NCBI GenBank assembly: GCA_949358305.1
Contig: OX442315.1
Location: 21,850,427 to 21,914,426 of the forward strand
Length of the DNA stretch: 64,000 nucleotides
Direction: 5' to 3'
Source of the DNA: Strigamia acuminata
Lineage: Eukaryota; Arthropoda; Chilopoda; Geophilomorpha; Linotaeniidae
Each line of letters begins with the position of its first letter. Within the stretch, counting starts at the first letter, position 1. This document shows positions 46,285 to 58,510 of this stretch, one piece after another. A program made the position numbers and the translations under genes. A model generated the notes under the pieces. That model searched no databases. It was not told the DNA's origin and worked only from the letters and a program-made list of their open reading frames with translations.

Positions 46285-46500
46285 GCCTCAAAATTGACTC
46301 AAAAATGACTCAAAAAAAGACTCAAATTTCTCAAAAATGACTCAAATTTCTCAAAAATGACTCAAATTTCTCAAAAATGACTCAAATTTCTCAAAATTGT
46401 CTCAAATTCCTCAAAAATGTCGCAAATTTCTCTCAAATTCCTCAAAAAATGTCGTAAACTTTTCTTAAATTGCTCACAATTTCTCAAAGTGTTCTCAAAT
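46285..46500. repeat. degenerate 20-bp satellite
   Basis: Four near-perfect tandem copies of CTCAAATTTCTCAAAAATGA (46321-46400), flanked on both sides by increasingly diverged CTCAAA/TCTCAAA units. Confidence 0.88.
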
Positions 46501-48537
46501 TTATCACAATATTTCAAACATTTCTCAAATATGAAAAATTCATCAAATTTTTATCATATTTTTTCAAAAAAATCATCCTAGGGCTGCATTTCAAGGCAAA
46601 ACAAATACTTTAAAAGTATTGCAACATTCATTCATATTTCATGTCTATCAACACAATCGTGTTAACATTATTAAACGAATACCTGATGCAACTCAAGCTC
46701 AGCTTCGTGATTACCTGATAACCTAATAGCAATAGCCCCATAAATATTTAAAACAAGATTAAAATGTCATTCTAATTACAGTCGCCGTGCATCAATAAAT
46801 ATGCACAATTTTTAATTTCAATTATCATATTTATATAATCGCATGTAGTTATAAATAAATTTAAATTTCTCAATCAAAAACACTAAAAATAAATATTTTC
46901 CTCTCCCATACACAATCCATCGTTCTACCTTACAAATCTGCAATAAATTATTCACCTATAAATATTTTTTGCAAAATCAATAGTCCACTCACAAGACAGC
47001 CATTTTATTCAGTTATTTGTCGTAACTGGCTAATCCGAGTCGTCTTTTCCCGTCATCACGTTGGACAGATAGTAAATCACAATTACGCTTGCACAATCTT
47101 AATCCCACCGCCCCTGTTTGCATTGCGGTAAAAGATGGGAGGTGTTGTACACGTTATACGGACAAAAGTACGTTGTTAATTCAAGTTAAATCAAGTGTGG
47201 ATTTAATTACTGCTCGAAGACACTAGGGAGGCATTCACCCTGAGTACACAAGCAACAGTATGCTAATGGAACACTTCTCATCCGTGTCAAAAGCATCGGC
47301 GATGCTTTTAATTAATGTTTAGTGGAGCACAAAAGTGTATCATCAGCCCACTTGTGTAGCCGAACATACACTACTCTAGATTAAATTTTTAAGAGTGGCA
47401 AATAGTTATTTCATACAAACAAAATGGCATTCACTTGAACATCTTGGTAATGAATTTTTTTTTCAATTTCACGTTATACAGTATATCTGCATATTCGTAA
47501 ATGGGCTTGTATGCGTTAAGCACGAAACATGCTCAAGCCGAAACATGCCGTAGATTACAATTACTAAAGACGGTAAATCAATATCGAAACAGGAAAGAAC
47601 AAAGAAGAATTGTTGTTTTAAAATTTGTTCACCACATCTAAATTGACAAGTTGTTATTTAATTACTTACGCTTAATTTGATTTTGAGCATTTAATTTTGG
47701 TTTAATCAAATCACAAGACATGTCTCATTTAAAATACGGTAATTTGAATTACGGATACACCAATTAAGAAAATTAAATAATAATAAGTTATAATTACGGA
47801 ATTGTTAAATTAGTAATAATAATAAAATAAATAAAACTATTACGGTAATTCCGCCATACCCATAATTATTAAAAGAACAGTCCGTTCGGTTAATCTATTA
47901 TTGGAATGAATCTAAATCGTTAAACTAAACAATACTAACCTTTGTTTATGAGACGACTTTTCTTTTACAGCAATTATTACTGCAAAGTATTTGTTCGTAC
48001 TTTTTTCCATCGATCCGGTCGGCATTTCGAACTTGGCTAAAACGAGGACGCCACTAACTAAAAGGACTTAAAATAAAATAAAAAAGCTATCAATAGATGT
48101 CCCTACCTTCTAATGCGCGCTATTAAAAACTCCGCCATTTTGAGATACCTATGTTGAGATTATTTGTAGTATTGGCAGACGGAAGAGCTTGAATGTTGTA
48201 CAGGAAGAACAATTTTAAACTACGACGCTGAATTTGTATATGAAACTGTATTTTCAGTTTTTTCAAAGCGCAATGTAAGAACCTGATTTTTTGTTTAAAG
48301 CGTGAATTTATGGTCAACGTAAAATACCGTGTTTATTTCATTCGCTGCAACTGTTGACATGCATCAGTTACGAATTTAAATATTTATACAAAACACATGT
48401 TTTATTATGAAGAGGTTATTCAATTAAAACAGTTGAATGATTCTCGCTTCAATCGGCCTTCGAAACAATGAGAATTAATTTACGGAAGTGACGAATTAAA
48501 TAATCAATTAATTTATCTATTCATTTTTAATTTCAGG
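46501..48537. other. non-coding interval upstream of HEXD copy 2
   Basis: AT-rich with no supportable gene. It ends in an acceptor (TTTTTAATTTCAG, AG at 48536-48537), so the right part is probably an intron within the 5' untranslated region of the HEXD copy 2 gene; the upstream exon was not located. Confidence 0.5.
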
Positions 48538-48650
48538 GATACACAGAAATGCAGACTTGGACGTGAAGTGATAACATCTTTTATCCACTGAAGCGGAGAA
48601 AATTGTACACAATTCAGACTGCTACTTAACACCATTATAGAAATTGAAAT

Positions 48651-50558
48651 ATGTTCCGTAATTTGTGGTTGGTACCTCGGAACGCCGAACCAGATGCGAT
48701 GAGATTAAGGGGAACACTTAAAGTCAGAAGCAGAATGCGCCTTGCAGTTTTAGCGTTTGGTTTTGCTGCGGTTGTATTTATCATTTACCGAGCATTTGGA
48801 GATGCAGTTTCATCCGACTCGATTTATCCCAGACCGGAAAAACTTGACGCCGAAGAAGAAAATAAACTCGTAATGCGTCCCGCTTTACCCAACATCAACG
48901 AATTAATGTTATTAGAAAAACCAAAGTCTGCTGATCAAAAACACGTGGTATACGAGAGCGAAGTGTGGTCGAATCAAGGCCGAGCGCCCGAAAGCGTGAA
49001 GAAGAACAGACTGTTGAGTGAGGAATCAAATGTTTTACCAGAAAGCACAGCTGAGAAAAATTCCAAACCCGCAGTACCCATTCTGCCCCACGTTTTGGTT
49101 CATTTAGATCTCAAAGGCGCTCCGCTTTTACTTTCCTACTACGAACAAATTTTCCCGCTGCTTTCGAAGCTCAAAGTCACCGGACTTCTCGTCGAATATG
49201 AAGACATGTTCCCTTATTGGGCATCGCTCCGCAATCTCTCGGCGTACAATGCGTACTCGCAACAAGAAATTCAACAATTGCTTCAACTAGCGAAGAAATA
49301 CGGTTTTGAAATCGTGCCGCTCGTGCAAACGTTCGGGCACATGGAATTCGTGTTAAAACACAGCACTTTTGCTCACTTACGCGAAATCACTAGTTATCCT
49401 CAGGTCGTTTGTCCGAGTCAAAACGAAACGATCTCCCTCATCACAACGATGATCGATCAGGTCGTGGCGCTCCATCCGAAGATTAAATGGCTGCACATAG
49501 GAGCGGACGAAGTGTATTACATAGCGCAATGCAGTCAGTGTCAGCAGAAAATGTCCGTGATGAATTGGGAAAAGGATCGTTTGTTTCTGGAACACGTGAA
49601 AACCGTGGCGACCTACGTGAAATCCAAATACGGCATTCAGCCCATCATGTGGGACGACATGTTTCGCCAGATACCTGAAGAAGAAATCCGCTCTTCAGGT
49701 ATTGCTAAGCACGTCGAAGTGATGGCATGGCGATACGGGCGCGAGGTGCTCACCGAATTGCCCCACGAAGTTTGGCTAAAATATGCAAATCTTTTCGCCG
49801 GCAACATTTGGATTGCGAGTGCGTTTAAAGGTGCCACCGGACCGGCCCAATACGTCACCCTCATTGCTCATCACTTGGAAAATCATAGTTCCTGGATGGA
49901 CGTGATCAAAGCCTACAACAGTCGACTTCGATTTAAGGGCATTGCGTTAACCGGTTGGCAACGGTTCGATCATTTCGCGGTTCTTTGCGAACTACTGCCT
50001 GCTTCGATCCCGTCTTTGGCGATCAACTTAATTTACCTTCAAACTGGTCTCATGGAGCCCTCGTTGGTGTCCAAAGCAACTCATATCCTCGACTGTAATC
50101 CACCAATCAACTTGGAGTTTGATACGTCGACTATTGTTCGGTGCAACTATCCCGGATCGCGGATTTACGAAGCAGTGCAACAACTGTACAACATTCATCA
50201 GGAACTTGTTAACATGGAATCTTCTAGTCATATTAGCGGCTGGTTAAATCAATATAATATTGATAACCGTTTCTCCAGTCCTGCGCTTGTCGAAGGAGCT
50301 AATCAAAAAGTTCTCGAGTTCAAGCGCAATCTCACTCTGCTCAGAGAGGATGTTGAACGGGCGTTTAATTCGGTGTACGATCGCTACACGCTGACAGAAT
50401 GGCTGCAATTAAATCTGCAACCGCTGGAGAAGAAAGCGGACGTGTGGCTTGCGGGAATTCAGAACTTGGAGAGTCAAAACCTGTGGCCACGAAGACCGTT
50501 GTCCTTTAATAGGACGTTTCCTTTTCCACTACTCAATTTTCACAGAGATACGTTGTAA
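48651..50558 (+). CDS. HEXD: membrane-anchored hexosaminidase D-like glycosidase, copy 2
   Basis: Second GH20 hexosaminidase D, 635 residues in one uninterrupted coding exon. It starts at the ATG at 48651, downstream of an acceptor at 48537. A basic N-terminus precedes one hydrophobic segment (about 31-46, LAVLAFGFAAVVFIIY), giving a type II anchor; a polar stem runs to about 145. The catalytic domain begins at LVHLDLKGAP (149) and shows VEYEDMFPY, PLVQTFGHMEFV and the acid/base Asp-Glu pair in HIGADEVYY (286-287), then MWDDMF, SAFKGATG and TGWQRFDHF. It lacks the intron of the copy at 11262, and the stem differs while the catalytic domains align throughout. Substrate is inferred from the family. 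It converges on the F-box gene, whose stop is only 666 bp away. Confidence 0.93.
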   Translation: MFRNLWLVPRNAEPDAMRLRGTLKVRSRMRLAVLAFGFAAVVFIIYRAFGDAVSSDSIYPRPEKLDAEEENKLVMRPALPNINELMLLEKPKSADQKHVVYESEVWSNQGRAPESVKKNRLLSEESNVLPESTAEKNSKPAVPILPHVLVHLDLKGAPLLLSYYEQIFPLLSKLKVTGLLVEYEDMFPYWASLRNLSAYNAYSQQEIQQLLQLAKKYGFEIVPLVQTFGHMEFVLKHSTFAHLREITSYPQVVCPSQNETISLITTMIDQVVALHPKIKWLHIGADEVYYIAQCSQCQQKMSVMNWEKDRLFLEHVKTVATYVKSKYGIQPIMWDDMFRQIPEEEIRSSGIAKHVEVMAWRYGREVLTELPHEVWLKYANLFAGNIWIASAFKGATGPAQYVTLIAHHLENHSSWMDVIKAYNSRLRFKGIALTGWQRFDHFAVLCELLPASIPSLAINLIYLQTGLMEPSLVSKATHILDCNPPINLEFDTSTIVRCNYPGSRIYEAVQQLYNIHQELVNMESSSHISGWLNQYNIDNRFSSPALVEGANQKVLEFKRNLTLLREDVERAFNSVYDRYTLTEWLQLNLQPLEKKADVWLAGIQNLESQNLWPRRPLSFNRTFPFPLLNFHRDTL

Positions 50559-51033
50559 AGAACAAAACATACAATACGAAATTATTTCTTTTTTAATTCT
50601 GACAACATTCATATTGAATTAACCATTTGTCAGTTGGAGACAGAAATTGTAGTTTCTTTTAGATGTATATTTTTATGCTTTTTGCGATACTTTTTTTTGT
50701 TTGTTTGTTTGATCGTGTTGTGTAATTATGTATACTTTATATAGTGGTAAAATTGATCATCAGAATCGAAATTTAGATCTTGTTTTTAGCTTTTATTTAT
50801 TTTAAATTTTTTTTACATTAATTGGGTTTACGGGTTTAGCCTGAAATTTAAACAGTATTTGAATGTATAAATTTCAATCGTAACTTGAAATGATGCTATT
50901 TATGAGCGAGGTAGTTTTTTTTCTGTGAAAAATCATTGAGGTATATAGTATTAACTTTCTTGATACTATGTACAAAATTATATTTTGTTAATAATAATGA
51001 TTGTTTACCTATATGTTGAATTTTTGTATCCTG

Positions 51034-51039
51034 TTTATT
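51034..51039 (-). terminator. probable poly(A) signal of the F-box/LRR gene
   Basis: AATAAA on the minus strand about 185 nt beyond the stop codon of the F-box gene, inside the predicted 3' untranslated region of HEXD copy 2. Confidence 0.45.
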
Positions 51040-51183
51040 ACTTCGCAGTATTTGAACACGAGTTTTTTTTAATGATAAAACGTTGTATACACTTTTAACT
51101 CGCTAACATTGTTGTATATGCTGTATTAATGGTTAGTTAGTGTTAGCTGCAAATTGCGGCACCTATTTTAACTTCGTGTGGTG

Positions 51184-51189
51184 AATAAA
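51184..51189 (+). terminator. probable poly(A) signal of HEXD copy 2
   Basis: AATAAA on the plus strand about 625 nt past the stop codon; a second AATAAA lies at 51234. Both lie in or beside the 3' end of the convergent F-box gene. Confidence 0.45.
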
Positions 51190-51223
51190 CTTGGGATTGC
51201 ATTAATTAACATTTTTTGTCCAG

Positions 51224-53222
51224 TTAATTGAATAATAAATCTTTATAACATTGTAGCAAATAGCATAAAGTAACGTGGCAGTTTGTGGTGGTCCGGACAA
51301 CTGTGCAGCGATCTGCTCGCTCGAAGTTCGACTTGACCAGTTCGAAATATTTTCCGTCACTTTGGTAACGAAAATAAAAATGATTTTAAATTATTTTCTC
51401 ACTTGCACGAAAATGAAAATACCTCAAAACTAAACACCGAAGTCGCAGACATCGAACTCTAACGGCATCGACAGCTTTTTGGCTTTTATCGCTGAACCTT
51501 AACGTGGTGGGATCCCAACGTATTTCTATTCGTTCAATTTGATTGCAAAAATTTGCAATTTTGTCCATCATACCATCCACGTGGATCTTTTGCGTGATTT
51601 TTTGACAGCAACCTTCTGGCATTCCACAAACTAAAATTCTGTTTTGAAAAAAAATATACCATAAAATATTTGAAATTAAATTGATACCGGTAAATTCAAT
51701 ACTTGATGTTTTTAAGGAGCGGCACAACGGTAAGCCAAAATTGTTCAGTGAGTTGTGGAATTCCCGACAAAATTAATCCACGTAATTGAATTCCATGAGT
51801 CTTGATAAACTTCATAATAATTTCTTCGCTCAAGTTGTCACAACTGTCTAAATCAATAGCGATCAAATTTTTTGTGTTGCCTTGTTCCATAAAAGACTTG
51901 AGTACCTAAAGACGAGAAATCACAATTTAACGAGTTTCAATCTTTTTCTTTTAAATTACAACTATTCAACACCCACAATGTCCGTAAATCCATCCTGCTG
52001 ACCAGCACTCAAATATCTCAGTGCTGGAATGCGAGTAAGCAAATCGATAAGGCATTCGGTGGACAACTCGGCGGCTGTAATGTCTAATTCTTGTAGGTTT
52101 GATTTTTCCCATTCCACAGCTGAAACGTGCTCACTGAGTAAACCTAAACGTAAAAATCAAACTTTTTTGTTGTAACAGTCGTTTGGTTTGGACATACCAC
52201 AATGTTGCATTAGTAAACATTTCAACTTCTTGCATCGACTTAATAAAATCTTCAATGATGATCCGGTTACTTTTGAGCAATAATTTACCGACATACATTC
52301 CAATTGGATGCAATTACTGAAAAATAAAATCGATATAATAAATTATTTTTAAACTTAATTTATTCTGCTCACCTTGAAAATGCTTCAACGTGCGAATCGT
52401 CTACAAAAACAATTCCATACATGTTAATAACTCTCAAATTTGGTGTTGCACTTTTCATTTTATGAATATTAATAACTTCGTAAATTTCCTCTTCTTCCTC
52501 CTCTACTTTGTCGTAAGTGCCGATCAAATGCAGAACTTCAATTCCATTAATAAAATTATAAATTTTTCTCATAAATCCTTCCATGAAAATGACTTCGGAT
52601 AAACAAATGCACATGCTCCGCAACTTCGTAGGAAAATTCTGCAACTCGTTAAAATCATGCAATTGCATAGCAGTTGAAAAATCTAGAAGCATGTGCGTTA
52701 AATTCGGGCATTTATTCCCAAGTTCGTGCAGTACATTGTGAGTTATAAGTTCAATCGGTAATTCAATGTATCGGAGCGACGGTCCGAATCGAATACTGAA
52801 ATGACACAAATTAAATATATTTTTTTTTCCTTAAGATTTAGAGGTCAACAAACTTGCCAACCTTATTAACGCCAACAACGATTCCAGAGAGGGTACATGC
52901 AATCCTGAATATTCAGGTCGCAACGAGACAACTTGCCAAAGTCTTGTGTCGTAAGCGACCATTCTCCATTTTTTGCAAACGCGAGCCAAACGACAGATTT
53001 CACGATGCGGCAGATACGAGAAAATCTTCAATAAAACTTTATCCGGCAGTTTCTCGATAGTCTAGAAATAAACACGTTATTAATCAGCAAATCGAAAGTA
53101 ATAAAAAAAATAATAAAAATGTAAACCGTTTTCGGGAAAGCAACTTGGGCTTTGTCATGTGCAGATGAAATAAGTGACACATCTTGAGTTAATGCAATAA
53201 GTCCGGACAGTCGACGGTCCAT
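51224..53222 (-). CDS. FipoQ: F-box and leucine-rich-repeat protein, FipoQ-like
   Basis: Likely substrate receptor of an SCF ubiquitin ligase. Eight coding exons, all GT-AG and phase-consistent: 53222-53127, 53061-52862, 52795-52373, 52316-52198, 52143-51977, 51905-51703, 51638-51423, 51359-51224. Total 519 residues. The F-box follows the first exon (IEKLPDKVLLKIFSYLPHRE, about 34-53, then VCKKWRMVAYDTRLW). The remainder is an LRR array (LTHMLLDFSTAM, LRVINMYGI, LQELDITAAELS, LIAIDLDSCDNLS, RIEIRWDPTTLRFSD), with an acidic Glu run in the middle. The gene ends in a conserved-looking tail after ERADR. From memory it closely resembles insect FipoQ (CG4911, about the same length), a factor implicated in polyglutamine protein toxicity. 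It is head-to-head with the zinc transporter gene and tail-to-tail with HEXD copy 2. Confidence 0.9.
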
Positions 53223-54121
53223 TGCAAAATCAACTCAACCATAATCCAATAAGACGGGGTAATAGACGTGAACAAACAACTCCCAATTTAAAAAGTCTAT
53301 TTTTAGGGCCATTTCGTGTAAAGGGCAGGCGATGTCCATATATGCAGACGAAATTATTTTACTAATGTCTAGTGACAGCGCTAACCACACACGATATAAT
53401 TTTACATTATTTGTTTGAACGTGTCATTAACACAAAATTAAACTTTGAAAATTGGCAACTGCCTCGATTTCCTAAAATAATATACTTTTATTCGATAATT
53501 CGTTAAAATCATGTTTTAGATCAGGAATTCTGACCAAGTACTGATCTCTCTGTAGTCGACTCGCTCCGCACTTTAATTCATTTTTACCACATGTTGCACG
53601 CTGCCCACTCATTTTTACTTTAAGCATTAAACACCTTGAAATTATACAATCTCCGATTTATTATAAACAAAATAATTCCGTTAATTTCACCTAAAAACAC
53701 ATCTGTTCGTTATTACCCCAATGGAAACACGTTTTAGTTCAACCGTTTAAAGTTTCCACCAATGAAAGCTTACGTAATACTGCACACAAAAGATTTGATT
53801 GGTTCCAATTTTTGAATCAATTGGACAGAATTGGTTTGAACTTCAGCACTAGATGGCAGTAGATGCCATTTGTTTTCATTCCGTCGTGCTTTCACATCGA
53901 ACTCGAATCTGTGGCAACTCCTGCTGGCGATAAATAACAAGTAACAGTTGCATTGATTCGGGCAACACTTATCTTGACATTAGTCATTTCACCTCCCAAA
54001 TCCGCGTGACTTGAAACGGGAAGGAAGTCGCTAAGTTTCGTTTAGACAATGTTTATTCTCGACGGAATGACATCAATTGTGCAAGTTTAGGGAACTTTCC
54101 AAGGAAGCAGAGACGATTTAA
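53223..54121. promoter_or_regulatory. divergent intergenic region between the F-box gene and ZIP13
   Basis: About 0.9 kb separates the two start codons, so it probably holds both promoters and 5' untranslated regions. It is locally GC-richer at 53880-54120. I could not assign a TATA box or transcription start with confidence. Confidence 0.55.
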
Positions 54122-57100
54122 ATGCTCGGCATTTATTTGCTCTCTCAATCCAATTCTTTGGCATCTGCAGAAATGTCATCAGCTGATTCCATTCCCATTT
54201 TGCCTCTACATCAATACGAATCTTGGTTTTACTCCATCACAGCGTCAATTCTCATCGGATTGAGCGGCATCTTCCCACTTTTTATCGTTCCAATTCAAAA
54301 CAACCAATCCTCGAGTCACGGAGGTAAGTCATTTGACTTAATAACACATTAATGTATTTGCAAAAAGTCTTTTAAAGTGGTATTAGATGCGCGAAAATGG
54401 TGAAATCGCATTTACTTAATTTGGAGGCCAAACTCGAGTTTGAAGATGCATGTTGTGTTGCCATGGCCTCGATAGTTTTTTCGCATCTTTACAAAACGAA
54501 AGTCTTAAGCACAGGGTTAAGGATGACCCAATTAAATGCTTTAAAGTTGAAAAGATGAGAAAAACCATTTATGAAAAAGCATAAACGTGCCATTTGACAG
54601 CACGTAAAGAGGTCAAATAACTCTATAGCAACACGCCGCACTTCCTCCACACGGAAACATAAAATCAAACAATCCTCAGTGTATCCCCATCCTCTTGTGT
54701 TTTTTATTTTGTCTTTTTTCGATGTATAAAATATTCATTTTATATTTAACTATTTACCCTTGCTTGTTCATGAGGTTACCTTTCCGAGTGGATCGAGTTT
54801 CAGTTTATTATTGCGGACTTTGGTCAATAAAAGGGGCAAAGTTGGGAGTAGATTGTAAATATGCTAAAATTATAAGTTAACATTTTTTATTATTATTTTG
54901 TTTTTTTCATGGCATTGGTGCAGTAAAAACATGCACTTTATTACAAAACAAACTGAATTTTGGCAGTCGGCCTAACTGAAACTAGAAGGCTATCAACCTT
55001 TAAACTGATATAAAAATTTATATAGATTCCATACACGTGTTTAATTTCATCTTATATCGAAATTAAAAATTTTCGGCTTAAAATCTGAGCGAATCGTCCA
55101 ATTATCAAGCACGCCAAGGCTAACCACTTGACAGCTGTTTCTTCCTGTAAAGTAAGAAAATTCAAGGACAAGTTGTTTGTTTTCAAAGAAATAAATTAAA
55201 AATTAAAAAAATGAGATTTTTAAATAGTAATAATAATAGTATTTATGAAAGTTAAAGTTAAAGTAGTTGAAAAGGCTGAACAAGTTGACGATACAAGTTT
55301 GTATGTAGGCGAAATGACGTAAGCTGTGCGGCTTATCAGTTGCTCGCAGGATGCACTTCGCACAGCCGCTTAATAAATCTTTCCTTTATAACTTTTTTAT
55401 GTCTGTCAATTTAGAGACTGTCTGATTATCCACGCATTAAAAAAATTAACTTTTTTCTCTGTATAAACTCGTATTTTTGTTTGTTTTCGTTTTTCATTCT
55501 GAGTTTTAAATTGCATCTTGTTGAATTCATGTATTAGGAAATTGGATTTAATAAACAAAGGTCAATGCACTAATTTTCGGTTTAAAATTAGAGGATATTT
55601 GCATACTGAATGTAAACTTCCTGAATTTAAACAAAACTGAGTTTAAATTTGTGTTTTTAAATTTTTTTTTTTAATTTTAAAATAAAATAAAAAATAAAAA
55701 AATAAAATAAAATTGGCAAAGGTCAGTCACTCACCTTGAACAACTAATAAGCACAAAAGAACCAGTAAGCACTGGTGGCTACTTGATGACGAATTTCTTT
55801 CACTGACCCAAAAATATGGAGAAAAAAAATTCTAAATTTTTTTCTAAAAGTTTACTAGAAATTTTAAAAATTAATTTATTTTTTTTTTTTAACATTTTCT
55901 AAAAATTTTCTAATCATTTTTTAAAAAAATTTTTAAAAATCCCCATATTCCAGGACTCAATCACCTGCACATGACTTCTTCATTTCTTAATCGCTTTTTA
56001 ATGACACATTTACCTCAATTGCACAAGATGATAAAATATGATTATTTTCGTCCTAACATTGATTAACAAAAATCTTACCTTTTGCGGTCCTTTGTCGCTC
56101 TTATATTCAGTCCTATCAATTGCAAGACTCCCCAAACCTCCTTGGATAAGCGCATCCATCACCGAGCAATAAAACAACAAATAAACAGCCAAAATTGAAT
56201 GAATTTTAAATTGTAGATCCTCCTTTCCCTGAAGAGCTGTTCGATAAAAGTGGTGACAGATTTGCCGTAAAAAGAATGCCCAGGAACCTGATTGAAGGAT
56301 ATTTATAAATGACTCGAGTAGGGCTCCTTCCTTTCAGTTGTGTTCCACATTTCTATTTGAATACTGTCCTACCAGATGTTGAAGAATTTTAAAAATAAAA
56401 TGAAAGAAAGTGAGGTAAAATAGAACAAAAAAACAATGGATTAAAAATTATTTTATTCTCAATTAGCTGCGTTAACACTTGTGTTTGCACATTACAAACA
56501 GGTAACACTTGTGTTTGTACATTACAAACAGGTAACACTTGTGTTTGTACATTAAAAACAGGAATAAAACACTTTTATTTACTGATTGTGGTTAAATTTA
56601 TTTAATTTATTTGTAAAATTTCAATTTTATTTTATTTTTGTTTTGTTAATTTCAGGAAATTCCGTTGTTTTACGTCGTCTGCTCAGTTTTGCTGTGGGTG
56701 GGTTATTAGGAGACGTTTTTTTACACCTTCTTCCAGAAGCTTGGCAACATCTCAGTAAAAGTAAGAAATTAAATGTCGACTGTAAAGTATTTTAATTTAA
56801 GCTAAAAGGGGGCAATAACCATGTTGCGGTTGGCCGCGTTGACTATTTCCTTTATGTTTTATTATGGCTGAATTTCTATAGTGAGATTTCAGCTCGAGTA
56901 ATTGATTCATTCAAATGGTTGTACGTGAAAGCCGAAAGTTAATTAATTCCATCAGTTAAAAAAAATGTAAAGATAAATAAAAATAAATTAATAATGACCT
57001 TGAATCAAGCTGCCTATTACGTGAGTTTTGCGCTTGCGCCCTTGGGAATGGAACTCGATATGGAAAAGTGAGTGTTTTGAGGGTTTACATTTCCGACAAA

Positions 57101-58510
57101 TTTCCAAGTAGCATTGTAATAGCATTTATAAAAGTATATAAAATTAGTGATTAAATAAAATGTATCATACTTTTAAAAAAAAATCTTTTTATTTAAAATA
57201 AACATTTTCTCACTCTTATCAGATTGAAAAGTTTATCACAAAACTATTTACAACGATAATCTACAATGCACCGAATGTTATACAAAGTTCAAAAGTACAT
57301 TTTACTTTGGGTTAATTTTTGTATCAATAATACTGTGGTCTTATAATAAATAAAAATGAAAAAAAAAATTATTTTTTTTAAATTTATTTTCAACACTTTT
57401 CTCTTTCTTTTTGTAGCTAAATCGCCGTCTCATTTAGACCACGTATGTATCGGATTGGCCGTGTTAGCAGGCATTTTTATTTTCGTCGTCTTGGAAATGC
57501 TCTTCAGCCAAGAGTCAGATGAAATTGTAAACACATTTCGTGAAAATTAAGTGAAACATTAAAAATATTTTTTTTTTCTTTTATTTAAAAAAAAAATATA
57601 GGATTATCGAGAAATTAATCATGTAAACGAAACAAATAAAACAAAAGCCAATAACGGTGTGGTTCATCTATCAGATAATCAATCAACTCCAGTGCATTAT
57701 CGCTCAAAACCTTCAAACAATCAATCTAAAATGACCAATGGCTATCCAAAGTCCAATAATAATAACACCAATGTTCAACAGAAGGAAAAGCAAAAAAAGC
57801 ACGTCAGTAAATATAAAATATGACTTAATAAAATAAGTATGACTAAATAATTTGTCTTTACAGATAGTAGGATATTTAAACTTAGTGGCCAATAGTATTG
57901 ACAATTTCACCCACGGCTTAGCGGTCGCAGGGAGCTTCCTCGTCAGCACCAAAGTGGGCGTTCTAACGACTTTTGCCATTTTGATTCATGAAATCCCTCA
58001 TGAAATTGGAGATTTCGCTATTTTATTAAGGTCGGGCTTCAATCGCTGGGAAGCAGCTAAGGCTCAAGTATTTACAGCAATTATCTCTCGATTTATTGTA
58101 CAGTGATTAATGGTTAAATAAATCTCCAGGTACTAACAGCAGGTGTTGGTTTGTTAGGGGCGATAACTGCACTAAGTGTTGATTCGATTGAATCATTAGG
58201 TAAGACTTTATCTCGTTATCAGTTGATTAAAATCATTAGATTTTCTATAAATATTTAGCAGGTACGTGCGTCATTTGGATACTCCCATTCACAGCTGGTG
58301 GTTTCCTAAATATTGCACTAGTTAATGTATTACCCGAACTTCTTAAAGAAAAAAATCCAAAGTAAGTGCATCTAGTTTGTATTTGCTTTAATATGTAATT
58401 AATTTTTTTTTCTTATTATTTTTTTTTCTAACAGAGAATCTGTTAAACAGATGTTATGTCTCATCTTAGGGATAGCAATCATGGCTGGAATGTCCCTACT
58501 GTGTTTTTGA
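54122..58510 (+). CDS. SLC39A13: ZIP13-type zinc/iron transporter
   Basis: Membrane transporter of the ZIP (SLC39) family. In flies the relative Zip99C acts in the secretory pathway and has been linked to iron loading of ER/Golgi. Eight exons: 54122-54323, 56656-56760, 57417-57526, 57602-57802, 57864-58067, 58130-58199, 58262-58361, 58435-58510. Total 355 residues, close to the family's usual length. Eight hydrophobic segments are expected; segments two and three include [16 protein letters not shown] and [19 protein letters not shown]. The loop encoded by the fourth exon is Asn/Lys-rich rather than His-rich. The signature helix reads DNFTHGLAV (219-227) and the next [10 protein letters not shown] (248-257). 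Asp in place of the usual first His, with HEIPHE, is typical of ZIP13 and separates it from ZIP7/Catsup. AATAAA at 58730 is a plausible end. Confidence 0.93.
56473..56562. repeat. 30-bp minisatellite in ZIP13 intron 1
   Basis: Three tandem copies of a 30-bp unit (TAACACTTGTGTTTGTACAT then TACAAACAGG), starting at 56473, 56503 and 56533 with one or two substitutions. Confidence 0.93.
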
